64,000 nucleotides of DNA from Clostridiaceae bacterium (GTDB lineage Bacteria; Bacillota; Clostridia; Acetivibrionales; DTU013): positions 1 through 64,000 of the forward strand of contig JAAYPO010000082.1 in NCBI GenBank assembly GCA_012519745.1. Reading direction: 5' to 3'. Under the pieces are notes generated by a model, which was not told the DNA's origin, searched no databases, and saw nothing but the letters and a program-made list of their open reading frames with translations. The position numbers were made by a program, and so were the translations under genes. Positions 7,122-18,100 of the stretch are shown here, one piece after another (the first letter of the stretch is position 1; each line of letters opens with the position of its first letter).

Positions 7122-9971
7122 TTGCTCAAGACAGTAATCAGAAGGATGTTCAGCAACTTCTGGATGATAATATGCCTGCTTTTGGGATCTATCCTGACAA
7201 CGGCACTGGTCAGCTGTATACCGATATACACAGATGGTATAATGCAAAGGATGCTGACTAAGGACATGGAAAGATTCCAGCTGGATACAGGAAAATTTCC
7301 CGGAGAATATCAGGTCACGGCAACGCTCAACTACAATTTCAAGCATGAGGACAGGGTAAGGGCACTGCGCTATTTTGACAAGGAGATCCTGACAAATAAG
7401 ATACCTCAGTTGGATCTGCCCTTGTATTATGTTTCTCAGGGCTTTACAATGGGGGACCTTAAGATACCCCTGACAATAGAAGAAAAATATGATCACACAA
7501 GTGACCTGATGTTTGCACAGCTGGGGACCCTTTCCGGCATCGAGGACCATATAAAGATAACGAACGGCAGGATGTATTCAAAAGAAAGAGTCGATGGGGT
7601 CATCGAAGTGATAGCGTCACAGCAGGCAATGAAAATGCAGAACCTGCTGCTGGACAAGGAATACATACTCCTGAATCCGATCAAGGACTATACCGAAGCC
7701 TGCAGGGTCAAACTGGTAGGTGTATACACTTACAAGGATGCCAGCGATGTCTATTGGACCCATGGGCTGTCAAGACACAATATGGAATTCATGATGGACT
7801 TTGAATTGTTCGGCAGAGACTTCCTTGTCGATGAAAACAGCATGGTCACGGAGGCACAGTGGAACTGTGGATTTGATTATCACAGCATAACACTGGAGAA
7901 CCTGTCGAGACTGGCGAATGTATATGAGGAGCAGGAGAAGTGGTTTGCAAGATACAGAAGCAGCCTGGATTTTGAGATGCCTGTGAGCACCATACTCAGC
8001 CGGTACAACGAACGGGCAAAGCAGCTCAGGAACATGCTGTGGGTACTGACGGTACCTGTGCTTATCATGCTTACCTTCTACATTTTCATGGTGTCGCAGC
8101 TCATTGTAAGCCACGACGAGAATAGCATCAATGTGTTTAAAAGCAGAGGAGCCAGCAAAAGCCAGATATTCCTAAGCTATCTGATGGAAAGCGGCTTGAT
8201 AGCCGGTGTTGCATTTATATTCGGACCTCTTCTTGGTATCTTTATCTGCGGCATCCTGGGGTCGTCAAACGGATTTATGGAGTTTGTCCAAAGGACTGCG
8301 CTGCCTGTTTCATTGACTCCCAAGGTATATTTGTACTCATTGGGGGCAGTTTTTGTAATGATCATTACAATGCTGGCTCCTGTTGTCGCCGCATCCCGCA
8401 GCACTATCGTAAAATACAAGCAGGAAAAATCCCGTATGAAGAAAGCAGCCATATGGAAAAAGTTCTTCCTCGACATTGTACTGCTGCTCATAGCAGGCTA
8501 CGGGATCTACAGATACCAGCAACAGCAGAAGGTGCTGGAAGCCACCGGAATATCGGCCAACGAGCTGCAGATAGATCCGCTTTTGTTCCTGACATCGACG
8601 GTGTTTGTTCTTGGCGCCGGGCTTCTGTTTATTAGGCTCTATCCGTATCTGATCAGAGCTATATACTGGCTGGGCAGAAAGTTCTGGACGCCGGTACCCT
8701 ATATATCACTGATCCAGGTGGGCAGATCAAGAGGTCAGGAACAATTCCTCATGCTGTTTATAATACTTGCGATTTCAACAGGACTGTTCAATGCGAATTC
8801 AGCAAGAACAGTGAACAAGAACATCGAAGACAAGATCAGGTATTCCATCGGAGCGGACGTGCGGCTGAAGGCATTATGGGATGATAATCAGCTTCCGGTG
8901 ATGCCGGGACTGCCCCAGGCGGAAAAGGACAAGATAAAACAGCCGCCGCTGAGGTATTATGAGCCAAACTTCAATGATTATGAAAGCCTTCCCGGGGCAG
9001 AGCTTGCCACAAAAGTACTTTACAGGGAAGACGGTGTTATGCAGACCACATTGTCCTGGGCGGACAATATACACATAATGGGCATCATACCAGATGAGTT
9101 TGCAAAGGTGGCGTGGTTCAGGAACGACCTGCTGCCTTATCATATAAATGATTATATCAATCTGATGGTGGACGCGCCAAAGTCATTCCTGGTTTCGGCG
9201 AACCTGAAGGAGAAATACAAGCTCAAGGAGGGCGACACCATCCATATTTCCTGGGGAGACCAGAATTATCTGGAGGGCGTGATATACGCCTTTGTGGATT
9301 ACTGGCCCACCTACAATCCCAATCCGGTCACAAAGGGAAAGGAGCCCCCCGGACTGATTGTTGCCAACCTGTCATACATCCAGAACAAGATGGCGCTCCA
9401 GCCCTATGAGGTTTGGATAAAGAAGACGGAGGATGCAACAGACAAGCAGATAAATGACAAGATCGTCGAAAAGGATATGCAGCTGGTCAAGCTCCAATAT
9501 ACGGACCAGGAGCTTGTAAAGATGAAAAACGATGCATTGCTCCAGGGTATGAACGGCATGCTGACACTCGGCTTCATTGCATCTATGCTCATAAGCCTGC
9601 TGGGCTTTCTGATATACTGGATCATATCAATACAGGGCAGGGTGCTGCAGTTCGGTATATTGAGGGCCATGGGAATGTCACTGACCAAGGTGATAGGTAT
9701 GCTGGCCTGCGAACAGCTGCTTGTGTCAGGAGCTGCTATACTTATCGGTATATTGATAGGCGGCATCATGGGTGATCTGTTCATACCGCTCCTTCAGATC
9801 ATGTACAGCTCAGCCGACCAGGTCCCTCCATTCAAGATAATGGCAAATGGGGCAGATTATATAAAGGTGTATGCAGTGATAGGAACGATGATCTCGATGG
9901 GATTCCTGATACTCTGGAGGATAATTTCCAGGATCAAGATCGACCAGGCAGTCAAGCTTGGAGAGGACTGA
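7122..9971 (+). CDS. Large FtsX/MacB-type ABC permease
   Basis: Integral membrane protein of 949 residues starting at TTG 7122, nine bases after GGAGG. A first membrane segment (about 13-35) is followed by a ~280-residue extracellular region. An FtsX-type block of membrane helices comes next (about 305-430), then two further helices, a second large extracellular region (about 570-800), and a C-terminal FtsX block with the family pattern LGFLIYWIISIQGRVLQFGI. Duplicated FtsX blocks with big external domains fit the type VII/MacB-like mechanotransmission transporters, which export peptides or extract lipoproteins rather than import solutes. It lies between the adaptor and two ATPase genes of the same operon. 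The substrate is unknown. Confidence 0.88.
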   Translation: MLKTVIRRMFSNFWMIICLLLGSILTTALVSCIPIYTDGIMQRMLTKDMERFQLDTGKFPGEYQVTATLNYNFKHEDRVRALRYFDKEILTNKIPQLDLPLYYVSQGFTMGDLKIPLTIEEKYDHTSDLMFAQLGTLSGIEDHIKITNGRMYSKERVDGVIEVIASQQAMKMQNLLLDKEYILLNPIKDYTEACRVKLVGVYTYKDASDVYWTHGLSRHNMEFMMDFELFGRDFLVDENSMVTEAQWNCGFDYHSITLENLSRLANVYEEQEKWFARYRSSLDFEMPVSTILSRYNERAKQLRNMLWVLTVPVLIMLTFYIFMVSQLIVSHDENSINVFKSRGASKSQIFLSYLMESGLIAGVAFIFGPLLGIFICGILGSSNGFMEFVQRTALPVSLTPKVYLYSLGAVFVMIITMLAPVVAASRSTIVKYKQEKSRMKKAAIWKKFFLDIVLLLIAGYGIYRYQQQQKVLEATGISANELQIDPLLFLTSTVFVLGAGLLFIRLYPYLIRAIYWLGRKFWTPVPYISLIQVGRSRGQEQFLMLFIILAISTGLFNANSARTVNKNIEDKIRYSIGADVRLKALWDDNQLPVMPGLPQAEKDKIKQPPLRYYEPNFNDYESLPGAELATKVLYREDGVMQTTLSWADNIHIMGIIPDEFAKVAWFRNDLLPYHINDYINLMVDAPKSFLVSANLKEKYKLKEGDTIHISWGDQNYLEGVIYAFVDYWPTYNPNPVTKGKEPPGLIVANLSYIQNKMALQPYEVWIKKTEDATDKQINDKIVEKDMQLVKLQYTDQELVKMKNDALLQGMNGMLTLGFIASMLISLLGFLIYWIISIQGRVLQFGILRAMGMSLTKVIGMLACEQLLVSGAAILIGILIGGIMGDLFIPLLQIMYSSADQVPPFKIMANGADYIKVYAVIGTMISMGFLILWRIISRIKIDQAVKLGED

Positions 9972-10022
9972 TGCTGCAATAGGGATATTTGCTGCGGGAA
10001 AGGCCGCTTATGGAGGTATTGT

Positions 10023-10703
10023 ATGAGTGCTATCATAAAGACAGACAATCTTGTAAGAGACTTTAAATCAGGCCCTGTGACGGTCCATGCCCTGAAGGAT
10101 GTCTCCATTGAGATAGAAAAAGGCAAGCTCACTATACTGAGGGGCCGTTCGGGCTCTGGTAAAACTACGCTGATCAACCTTGTCGGAGCACTGGACAAAC
10201 CAAACTCCGGAAAGATATTTTTTGACGGCATCGATATAACCAATTCAGGAGAGAGGGTAAAAAATGAGCTTAGAAGAAAGAGAATGGGCTTTGTGTTTCA
10301 ATCCGTTGCGCTTATATCGATGATGTCTGCATATGAGAATGTCGAGTTCGGGCTGAGGATCGCAGGAGCCGGTGCGAAGGGAAGGGATGAACGCGCCAGG
10401 CATTGCCTGTCCCTTGTGGGATTGGCAAAGAGGATGGATCACAGGCCTCACGAGCTTTCAGGCGGCGAGCAGCAGAGGGTTGCCATTGCCAGGGCAATAG
10501 CTCACAGGCCGGATATCGTATTTGCAGATGAGCCTACGGCAGAGCTGGACACCCATATGGGCCTCCAGGTGGTCAAGCTTTTTAAGAACCTGGTGGAGCT
10601 GGAAGGGCTGACGGTAGTCATGACTACCCATGACCCCAGCATGATAGATATTGCGGATCATGTACTGACATTGGAGGATGGTGAGATTACTGATGCGAGA
10701 TGA
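10023..10703 (+). CDS. MacB/LolD-type ABC transporter ATPase
   Basis: Cytoplasmic ATPase of 226 residues that powers the FtsX permease upstream. All motifs are intact: Walker A GRSGSGKTT (about residue 41), the Q-loop in FVFQSVAL, signature LSGGEQQRVAIARA, Walker B DIVFADEPT and the H-loop TTHD. A GGAGG site precedes the ATG. The next ATPase gene overlaps its 3' end, so the two are probably translationally coupled and may form a heterodimer (inference). Confidence 0.93.
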   Translation: MSAIIKTDNLVRDFKSGPVTVHALKDVSIEIEKGKLTILRGRSGSGKTTLINLVGALDKPNSGKIFFDGIDITNSGERVKNELRRKRMGFVFQSVALISMMSAYENVEFGLRIAGAGAKGRDERARHCLSLVGLAKRMDHRPHELSGGEQQRVAIARAIAHRPDIVFADEPTAELDTHMGLQVVKLFKNLVELEGLTVVMTTHDPSMIDIADHVLTLEDGEITDAR

Positions 10704-11685
10704 GAAAACCGACAAAGCTGTGCAGATGGGGAATACAGCCGGAGCTGACGGTTTGGAGGACGGCTTGCAGCAGCTGGGGGAACAGACGGGACGTCCTAAA
10801 ATGATCGAGTGTGAGAACCTGGTCAAGATATACAAGACAAAGGATCTGGAGGTCGTTGCTTTGCAGGGGCTGGATCTTGTCGTTGAGGCTGGGGAGCTGA
10901 TGGCGATCATAGGAAACAGCGGCAGCGGAAAGTCTACGCTTCTCAACATGCTTGGAGGCCTTGACAGGCCATCTGCAGGCAAATTGCGTGTGGATGGACA
11001 TGATTTGCTTAAATTCAATGATCAGCAATTGATCAAATATAAACGTGATACAGTTGGCTTCATATGGCAGAATAACAGCAGAAACCTTGTGCCTTATCTG
11101 ACTGCCCAGGAGAACGTCGAGATGCCGATGCAGCTCACAGGGAAGATGAATGTAAGGAGCAGGGCGCTGCAGCTGCTTGATATGGTGGGGCTGCTGAACA
11201 GAAGGAGCAACAAGCTGAGTCAGCTCTCCGGAGGTGAGCAGCAGCGTGTGGCCATCGCCATCGCACTGGCAAATAACCCGAAGCTGCTTCTGGCCGACGA
11301 GCCTACAGGCTCTGTGGATAGTAAGACTGCAGCTGATATTTTGGATGTTTTCAGGGAACTCAACAATACTTTTGGTATCACTGTCGTTATTGTTACCCAT
11401 GACAGGCAGATCTCACGTAAGGTGGACAGGGTGGTTGCTATCAGGGATGGCCGCACCAGCAGTGAGTTTATCAGAAAGGTGTCTTATGCGGATGAGCTGG
11501 CGGAGATGGGCAGTTTGCTCACAAGCCATGGCGATGATGTGCATGAGGAGCTGGTGGTGCTTGACCGGACCGGCAGGCTGCAGATACCTGCCGAATATAT
11601 ACAGGCCCTTGGGCTTAAGGGCAGGAACAAGGTGAAGGTTGAACTGGAAGGCGACAGAGTCGTCATGTACGCCCCTGAGAAGTAA
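10693..11685 (+). CDS. ABC transporter ATPase with C-terminal AbrB-like domain
   Basis: Second ATPase of the export operon. Walker A GNSGSGKST, signature LSGGEQQRVAIAIA, Walker B LLLADEPTGSVD and H-loop VTHD are intact. After the ATPase domain comes an extra ~60-residue tail. Its last part (LDRTGRLQIPAEYIQALGL, then KVKVELEGDRVVMY) has the pattern of a SpoVT/AbrB swapped-hairpin DNA-binding or dimerisation domain. The start is uncertain: ATG 10678 and ATG 10693 both overlap the previous gene, GGAGG lies at 10673-10677, and a conserved core begins only at ATG 10801. Residues before that core (about 36) are hydrophilic and not recognised. The tail may dimerise the ATPase or link transport to gene control (inference). 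Confidence 0.9.
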   Translation: MRDEKTDKAVQMGNTAGADGLEDGLQQLGEQTGRPKMIECENLVKIYKTKDLEVVALQGLDLVVEAGELMAIIGNSGSGKSTLLNMLGGLDRPSAGKLRVDGHDLLKFNDQQLIKYKRDTVGFIWQNNSRNLVPYLTAQENVEMPMQLTGKMNVRSRALQLLDMVGLLNRRSNKLSQLSGGEQQRVAIAIALANNPKLLLADEPTGSVDSKTAADILDVFRELNNTFGITVVIVTHDRQISRKVDRVVAIRDGRTSSEFIRKVSYADELAEMGSLLTSHGDDVHEELVVLDRTGRLQIPAEYIQALGLKGRNKVKVELEGDRVVMYAPEK

Positions 11686-11721
11686 ATGATGCGAGACTTC
11701 GCAGCGGCGTTGGGGTTTGGT

Positions 11722-12083
11722 AAGAGGATACTTCAGAGTTGTGCTTTGAGGCAGAGCTTAGTAGGGTGTCCTCTTTTTTATGTGCGTATCCGGCGGGCCG
11801 CGGTCATTGCATCGACTCCGTTCACGGACAGTCTGTAATATCCTTGCTCGTTCTCATGCTGGCGCTGCCAAACCGGCATCGTGCCTTATTGGCTGCGCCT
11901 GCGGCGTCCGTGCCGCAGGATCATGTTCCTGGTGCCGCATTCGAACATCGCAAGGATATACAGTCTGTAGCCGTTCTCTTCGTATGATGCTCTGACCGCA
12001 GCCCGCCGGATACGCCACTGTTTTGTTCAAGAGGACACTACCTCGAGGCAGAGCTTCAAAGCGAGTCTCAGAAGTGTCTTCGG
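11722..12083. repeat. Long palindrome flanked by GAGGACAC hairpin repeats
   Basis: This fills the gap between the two convergent genes. A ~273-bp imperfect palindrome (11766-12038) begins GTGTCCTCTT and ends AAGAGGACAC. Its arms include GTATCCGGCGGGC (11786) against GCCCGCCGGATAC (12001), and ACAGTCTGTAATATCCTTGC (11828) against GCAAGGATATACAGTCTGTA (11950). On each side lies a ~55-bp hairpin (11722-11779 and 12029-12083) with related ends and the shared word GAGGCAGAGCTT. The T run after 11770 could end the ABC operon. No gene is seen in 11686-12114. Confidence 0.7.
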
Positions 12084-12114
12084 AGCCGCCTCTGACCGCT
12101 CCAGCGCCTTCCTA

Positions 12115-15100
12115 TTACAGGCCGAAGTATGCCTCGACGGCTATTTTGAAGCCATCTACGAAACCCAGGGGCACTTTCGGCCCTTTCAGTATCCTTTCGA
12201 TTTTCTTGATATCCACACCGGTTTCTTCCGAGGCCTTTTCCTTGATCTTATCCTTGATCTTGCTCTTCACATAGCCGGACGGGCCTTTTTCGGCCAGACT
12301 CATCAATTCCTCCAGCATCTCGAGCACATCTGCGCACAACATAGCTGCATGCGCCTTGATGGTGGCGTAGTCGTCGAACTTCAGCGCATAAGCTGATATG
12401 GACCAGCTGGCACAGCTTAATCCTACGAAATACCCAACGTATGTCTGCATGACCTTATTGTTCATCATGCCCAGTGTATATGAGGCCATGCCGGATCGCT
12501 CGCCTGTGTCAAAGACAGATACTGCCTCGTAAGTATTTGCATCGATCTCCAGCCATGCCCACCGCTGCTTGCCTGCCACTGTACCCGGTTGCTCAGGTAC
12601 TAAAAATACTGTGCTGTTACGCGCGTCCAATGATTGTTGTATATGCTCCAGCAATACCGCAGGATATTTCCCCTGCATTGTGGCCAGAGCTTCAGTGCGG
12701 GCATCCTCGCTGTTTTCCACCAGTATGAAGCCGGTTCCCTTGGGGAGGGCTGTCCATACGTCAAGGAAGCTGATGCTGTCGCTGCCGGGCAGAGCACTGC
12801 CTTCGAGCACAGAGGCATAGATCCCGCTGAACAGGTTATATGCATGTATGTTAGCTTCTTCTCCCTTCAGCACCTGATTCTGATGGTGCATCAGGTCGAA
12901 GCTTGCTATTGCATTGGTGCCGTCTGATTTACAAGTGATCATGACAGCCATCGGCTGATCTACCCTTCCCATAATAAGGTCGAGCTGCTTCGAGATTTCA
13001 ATGTCATAGGTCGTCCGCGCAGCTATATAGCGATAGAGGGCATTGCGTGTGAACCATTTGACTTTTGATGCATTGCTGGCTTCCACAGCTGGCTGTGGGC
13101 CGGAGCTGCCTGATGCTGCTGCGATGGCGTTGCTCTCCTGCATCAGTATGTTGACGGTATTCTCACCCATCTCAGGCAGTCCGAATCCGAGAGTGTGGCA
13201 AATATCGGTTAGCTTTTGACCGCTTTCGAGGATAGTTGTATGAACATAAGCATTTTCCGGTGTGCCCGACACGCGCATTCTCACAGTGACAGACTTTATT
13301 TTGTCACGGCCTGTATCTATTGCGTCACTGCCCTGCAGCAGGCCGTCAGTGGTGCTGACCACGACCTTTACCAGATCGCCCCCGCCTTCGGATTTTGCCG
13401 CAGTATAGTAGCCGATATCTATAGGACCAAGACTGAGAGAGGGTATTGAAAGCTCCTTGTTGAACAGCTCGATCTCCTTCGTCACAATTTCGGAAGTCTC
13501 TGTGCCGCCTGTCGATCCGCCTGCCGCCTCGGCAAATGCCCCGAATATGCCGGACTGTCCGGAGCCTTCGGATTGCGGTGCACCTTCGACAGTGGCAGTT
13601 ATGATCATTCTTGCAGTGGCCGGATTTGTCTTGTTTCCTTTTGAGGATGGCAGATAGATCAGTCCGGACAGGTCTGCAGCATCCCTCATGAACGGTACCA
13701 CGAATATATGGGGCTGTCCGCTGTCGTCAGTGAAGGCCAGTGCAGGCAGATGATGCGGAGCTTTATCAGTACCGCTGAGATAATTCAATGCTTCCTTACC
13801 TCTCTCAAGCACCTTTACCAGCCTGAATTCGCTTTCGATGCCCAACGTTGCCAGCATATGCTCTGCAAGCTCCAGCATGTCGGATTCTGAACCCCAGCCC
13901 TGTGCAAGGACTGCCTCCGGCGCATAGTAGCTGTTATCATATCCTCCCGGCGACGGCAGCCACCGTATGGCGTACATCACATGGTAGAAATCCTGCAGCG
14001 ATGTCAGCTGATCCATCACCTTGCTGCCGAAAACCGATGCAGCCGGTGCAGGTATGTCCGCGCCCTCCGGTTCGTCTGTCGAAAGGCCTATGGTTTTTGC
14101 CTTCGGTTCGGCTGACGGCTTTGAGGCTTTATATTTTGCCACTGCTTTGCTTACCGCCTCACTCAGTCTATCTTCAAAGCTAGTGTCGACTTTGACAGGA
14201 TGCTTCATTGCCATAAGTTCCGGGTGAGGATATGGATCCGCACTTATTTTTACAGCCATTTCCGGGATATGAGGGGAACGCAGAACATATTTGCCATGCT
14301 GATCATAGTTGACGGGGAATTCCACGATGCCGCGCCTGGTCTGGCCGTCGAGGACAGCCCAGCTGCTGTCGATCCCGTACAGGTATTCGCTTGTGCGTCC
14401 GCTTGGCTCGATATACCGGCGATTATCATCAGATGCCTTTGTATCTTCAAGGGCCAATATGTTATTCAGGCTTGTTGTACCGTAGCCATCCTTTTTATCT
14501 GTGACTGTTATATCCAGTATGACATAGCTGCTGCTAAAAGCACTGGGTGACAATGAATTTATGGTCAGATCGAAATATTCATGTGAGAACCTCAGGCCCA
14601 TGGACGAGGTCCGGACCGGTGAGCCGGCTGTTACCGGTATGTCGAGGCTTCCTCCGCTGATATCGCCGGTCAGCCTTGATGAGGCCGACGAAAATGCCTC
14701 AGGTATCTCAAAGGGCATAAGGACCATGTTTGAGGCGCCGGGTGCCATCATCGTCTGTCCAGTGAACCCAAGGGGCATATTATAGACCATGTTGCTCATT
14801 TTCGTCATGAGAGGACCTTCAGCTGTGTCCAGTACGTAATAGAAGCGTTCCATCGGGTCGATATTCAAAAGTGCCTGGACCTTGCTGTCGAACCTGGCCT
14901 GTATCGTCCTTAACACCGTATACCGTCGGTATTCCTTATGCTCCGGCGTATATTGGGGTTCACGCATAAAGGTACCGTATTCCTCTTGGTCAGATTTCCC
15001 TGTGACACTCATGGAGAATACATCAGTAATCCTGGATGGCGAAGATGTGGGAAGTTCGGATATTTCCGCAAGCTGATCGCTGATCTTGCCTGCCAGTGGT

Positions 15101-18100
15101 ATTTGAATATGTCCGTATACAGTATCATAGTAGTGTAATGAGAGCTGTGATATCCTCTGCGGCTTGTCGGCATGAAATACCAGAACACCTGTCTTTTTAT
15201 CGCCCTTTTTGATCGTTACGGATGCATTGCCTGGTGCCGAAAGGGGTTCGGAGGCCAGCCAGGTAGCTTTTGATGCAGGCACAGGTGAACCGTTGTTCAC
15301 ACTCAGATAGAAGTGCTGCAATATCGAAGGGATCAAATATGCCTCCAGCTGTGACGGACTATTTTTGGGAAAATCAATCTCTATATTAAGTGCCAGGAAT
15401 TGTTTTTCTCTATTGGCAGCCACGCCGCTCAAAACATCAAAGGTATAGGCATCCTTAACAGTCATCGTGATGAGTTGGTTTTTGCCCGATTTGCCGTATG
15501 ATGTGCTGCCGGTCATTTCTGAAGGGGCAGCCGCATCTGAACCGTCAGACGGCTGTGCGGTCTTATCCTGATCATCTTCATAAGCAATATGGGATGTGAC
15601 AGACAATACCTCATTGCCGGGTTTGACTCCGCCGGTGATAAGCCGGGCAGTCTTTTTGTCATACAGCGGGATCATCTTTCCGCCTGTGGTGATCCTGGGA
15701 GCTCTCGGCTCCTGGGTCTTGCCTGCTTTCGTTTTCAGGGAGAATCCGGCCAGACTTTTGGTTGCATAATAGTCCATTGTGGATCCATCGTCCGTTTTTG
15801 CCTTTATGCCGATGGAGAACGGTAGCCTGTCTTCCTGATTTAGCGGTACCAAGACCTTTTTCTCCAGCTCCTTCAGCCTGGCTGTAACTTCAGCGATATT
15901 ATTTGTGATTATATAATCACCGCCTGTCATCTCTGCAGCGTATTTAAACGACTCCTCCACTGAGGATGCATCGCTGACACCTACGAATAGACAGCGTATC
16001 CCTTCGTCCTTCAATTCCTTTAGGACGGCATCGGCATCTCCGCCTCCGCGATAGCTGACTTCATCCATAGCGGCATCAGTCACAAAAATAAAGGCCTTTT
16101 TATTTGTAGGAAGCGGACTGAGCTGCTTTGCTGCCGCTTTGAGCGCCTTGATGACTTCGGTACCGCCTCCGGTGTTGCCTTCCTCGGCCATAGCCTGCAT
16201 GAGGGCAGGCTTCTGATCCGTAGTCATATGCATCATATCTATACTGCTTCCGAATTTGGAAAACTGTATAAGCGATCCATTCGGCAATGCCGTGAAGAAA
16301 TCATGGAACATGGTCATGACGGCGTCCCTGTAGGGGCCCATGGAACCTGAGTCGTCGATTATGACGCCGACTACCGGCTGTTCGGATTTTATATCCGCTG
16401 TTGATTCCGGCCGCTTGTATGTTATTACAAACTCGTTGCCGAATTTTCCGGCGACGGCGGCAAAGGCCTGATCCAATCCCGCTTCGTCATTGGCTGAGAA
16501 ATATGCGCCCTTGTCATTGGCCATGCTCATTGCGATCAATGCCTCCGGATCATGTCCTTCACCAAAACCAATAGTCAATACGGTGGTTTCACTGTTCTTT
16601 ATCTTTGATACTATCTGATCACGGGATAAAGAAGAGCCTTTGCCCTGATTTTTCAGCTCACGGGAATCCGCACCGTCTGCAAACACGACTAAGAAGTTGT
16701 TCTCGCCGCTGCCCAGCAGATCGAGGCCTTTTGATGCGGCATCATACAGTGCGGTGCCGCCTTTGGACTTCAGCTTGTCCAGGTTTTTTAAGACAGCTTC
16801 TCTTCCGGCCTCCTTGTACTCGGTGATATTCGACTCGAAGGAGATCAGCCGGATATTCGTTTTGTCCGGCAGCCCGGATACGAATTTTTTAGCGGCCTCT
16901 ATGGTAGGCTTCATGAAATTGCCCATGGAGCCTGAGGTGTCAATGACCAGAACAACGTTTACCGGAGCAGTCTGCCGCTTGATATCGAGTATCTCGCCCG
17001 GTATACCGCCCTCGGTGATTGTCACGTCCTTCTTTTCAGGAAAAACATCGCGCTTCAGAGGGTCGTTTATAAGGAAGGACACTTCGGCCGTGTCGCTGTT
17101 ATCCTTGTTGTCATGTATGGAGATAGAGCCTTGATTTGTATTGAAATTGCCGAAAATGGATTCAAAAGAGGAATATGTCGATTTGAACTCATTTGGAAGC
17201 ACTACCTCTGTCAGCTCGCCGCTGCTTACCGGCACCATGCGTATTCCTCCCTCTCCTTCGCCGGGGAGGGCTGCCTTGATATTGTAGTATCCGGCGGGGA
17301 CATGGAATACGGTGTTACCTTCGCTGTCAATAGCTCCGTTGAGAGAATATCCGCCCTCATACCTTATGTCGAACAGTGCGGACTGCAGGTTCAGCGTTGC
17401 GCTGCCCGGTGCGCCGAAGACACGAATACTGCCCATCTGCTCACCGATATTGACCGGTATGATGGAGCCTGTCTTTTCAAACCTAATGGTGACAGATTCG
17501 GGAACATGTGTGCCCGAGCCGAAGGAGACGTACCAAAACAGCGGTTCGTCTGTTTGGGGGATGTTATCGAGTGCATACCGGCGGCAGTATTTTGCTTCCA
17601 CATCTTTTGAATAGCTGAAGGAGCGGGCATAGGTACCGATCCTCTTGTACTGAGCAGCCTTTACGTAGGCACTTGCCGCATCCGAACCATTTATTTCCAC
17701 AAAGGCTGTCACAAAATCGCCGCTTCCGGCCTTTGTCATGAAGCAATATTGGCCGTCGATCAAATCAGATGGTTTCAATGTTATTGTCTGTCCATACGGT
17801 AATATATCCTGCTTTACAATTACAAGATCTGCCCTGGTGTATTCCAGGTTGCTCCATGTAGCTGACGCCCACCATATCTGGCTGCCCTTCTCGAGCCTGA
17901 AGGTGACCCTGTCGTCTGTGTTGTTGAGCAGTGTTGCGCCGAGTTCCTTTGCGTACCAGCGTATATAGTTTGTGGTCAGCTTTTCATTGTCGATCCCAAG
18001 CTCCCATCTTTCGCCATACACGCGCTGTGTGACTTCGCTCACTCCTTCAAGCCAGCTTATGTCAGCATAATCGTTGCCTAAGGGCCTGTACCTCGCATTT

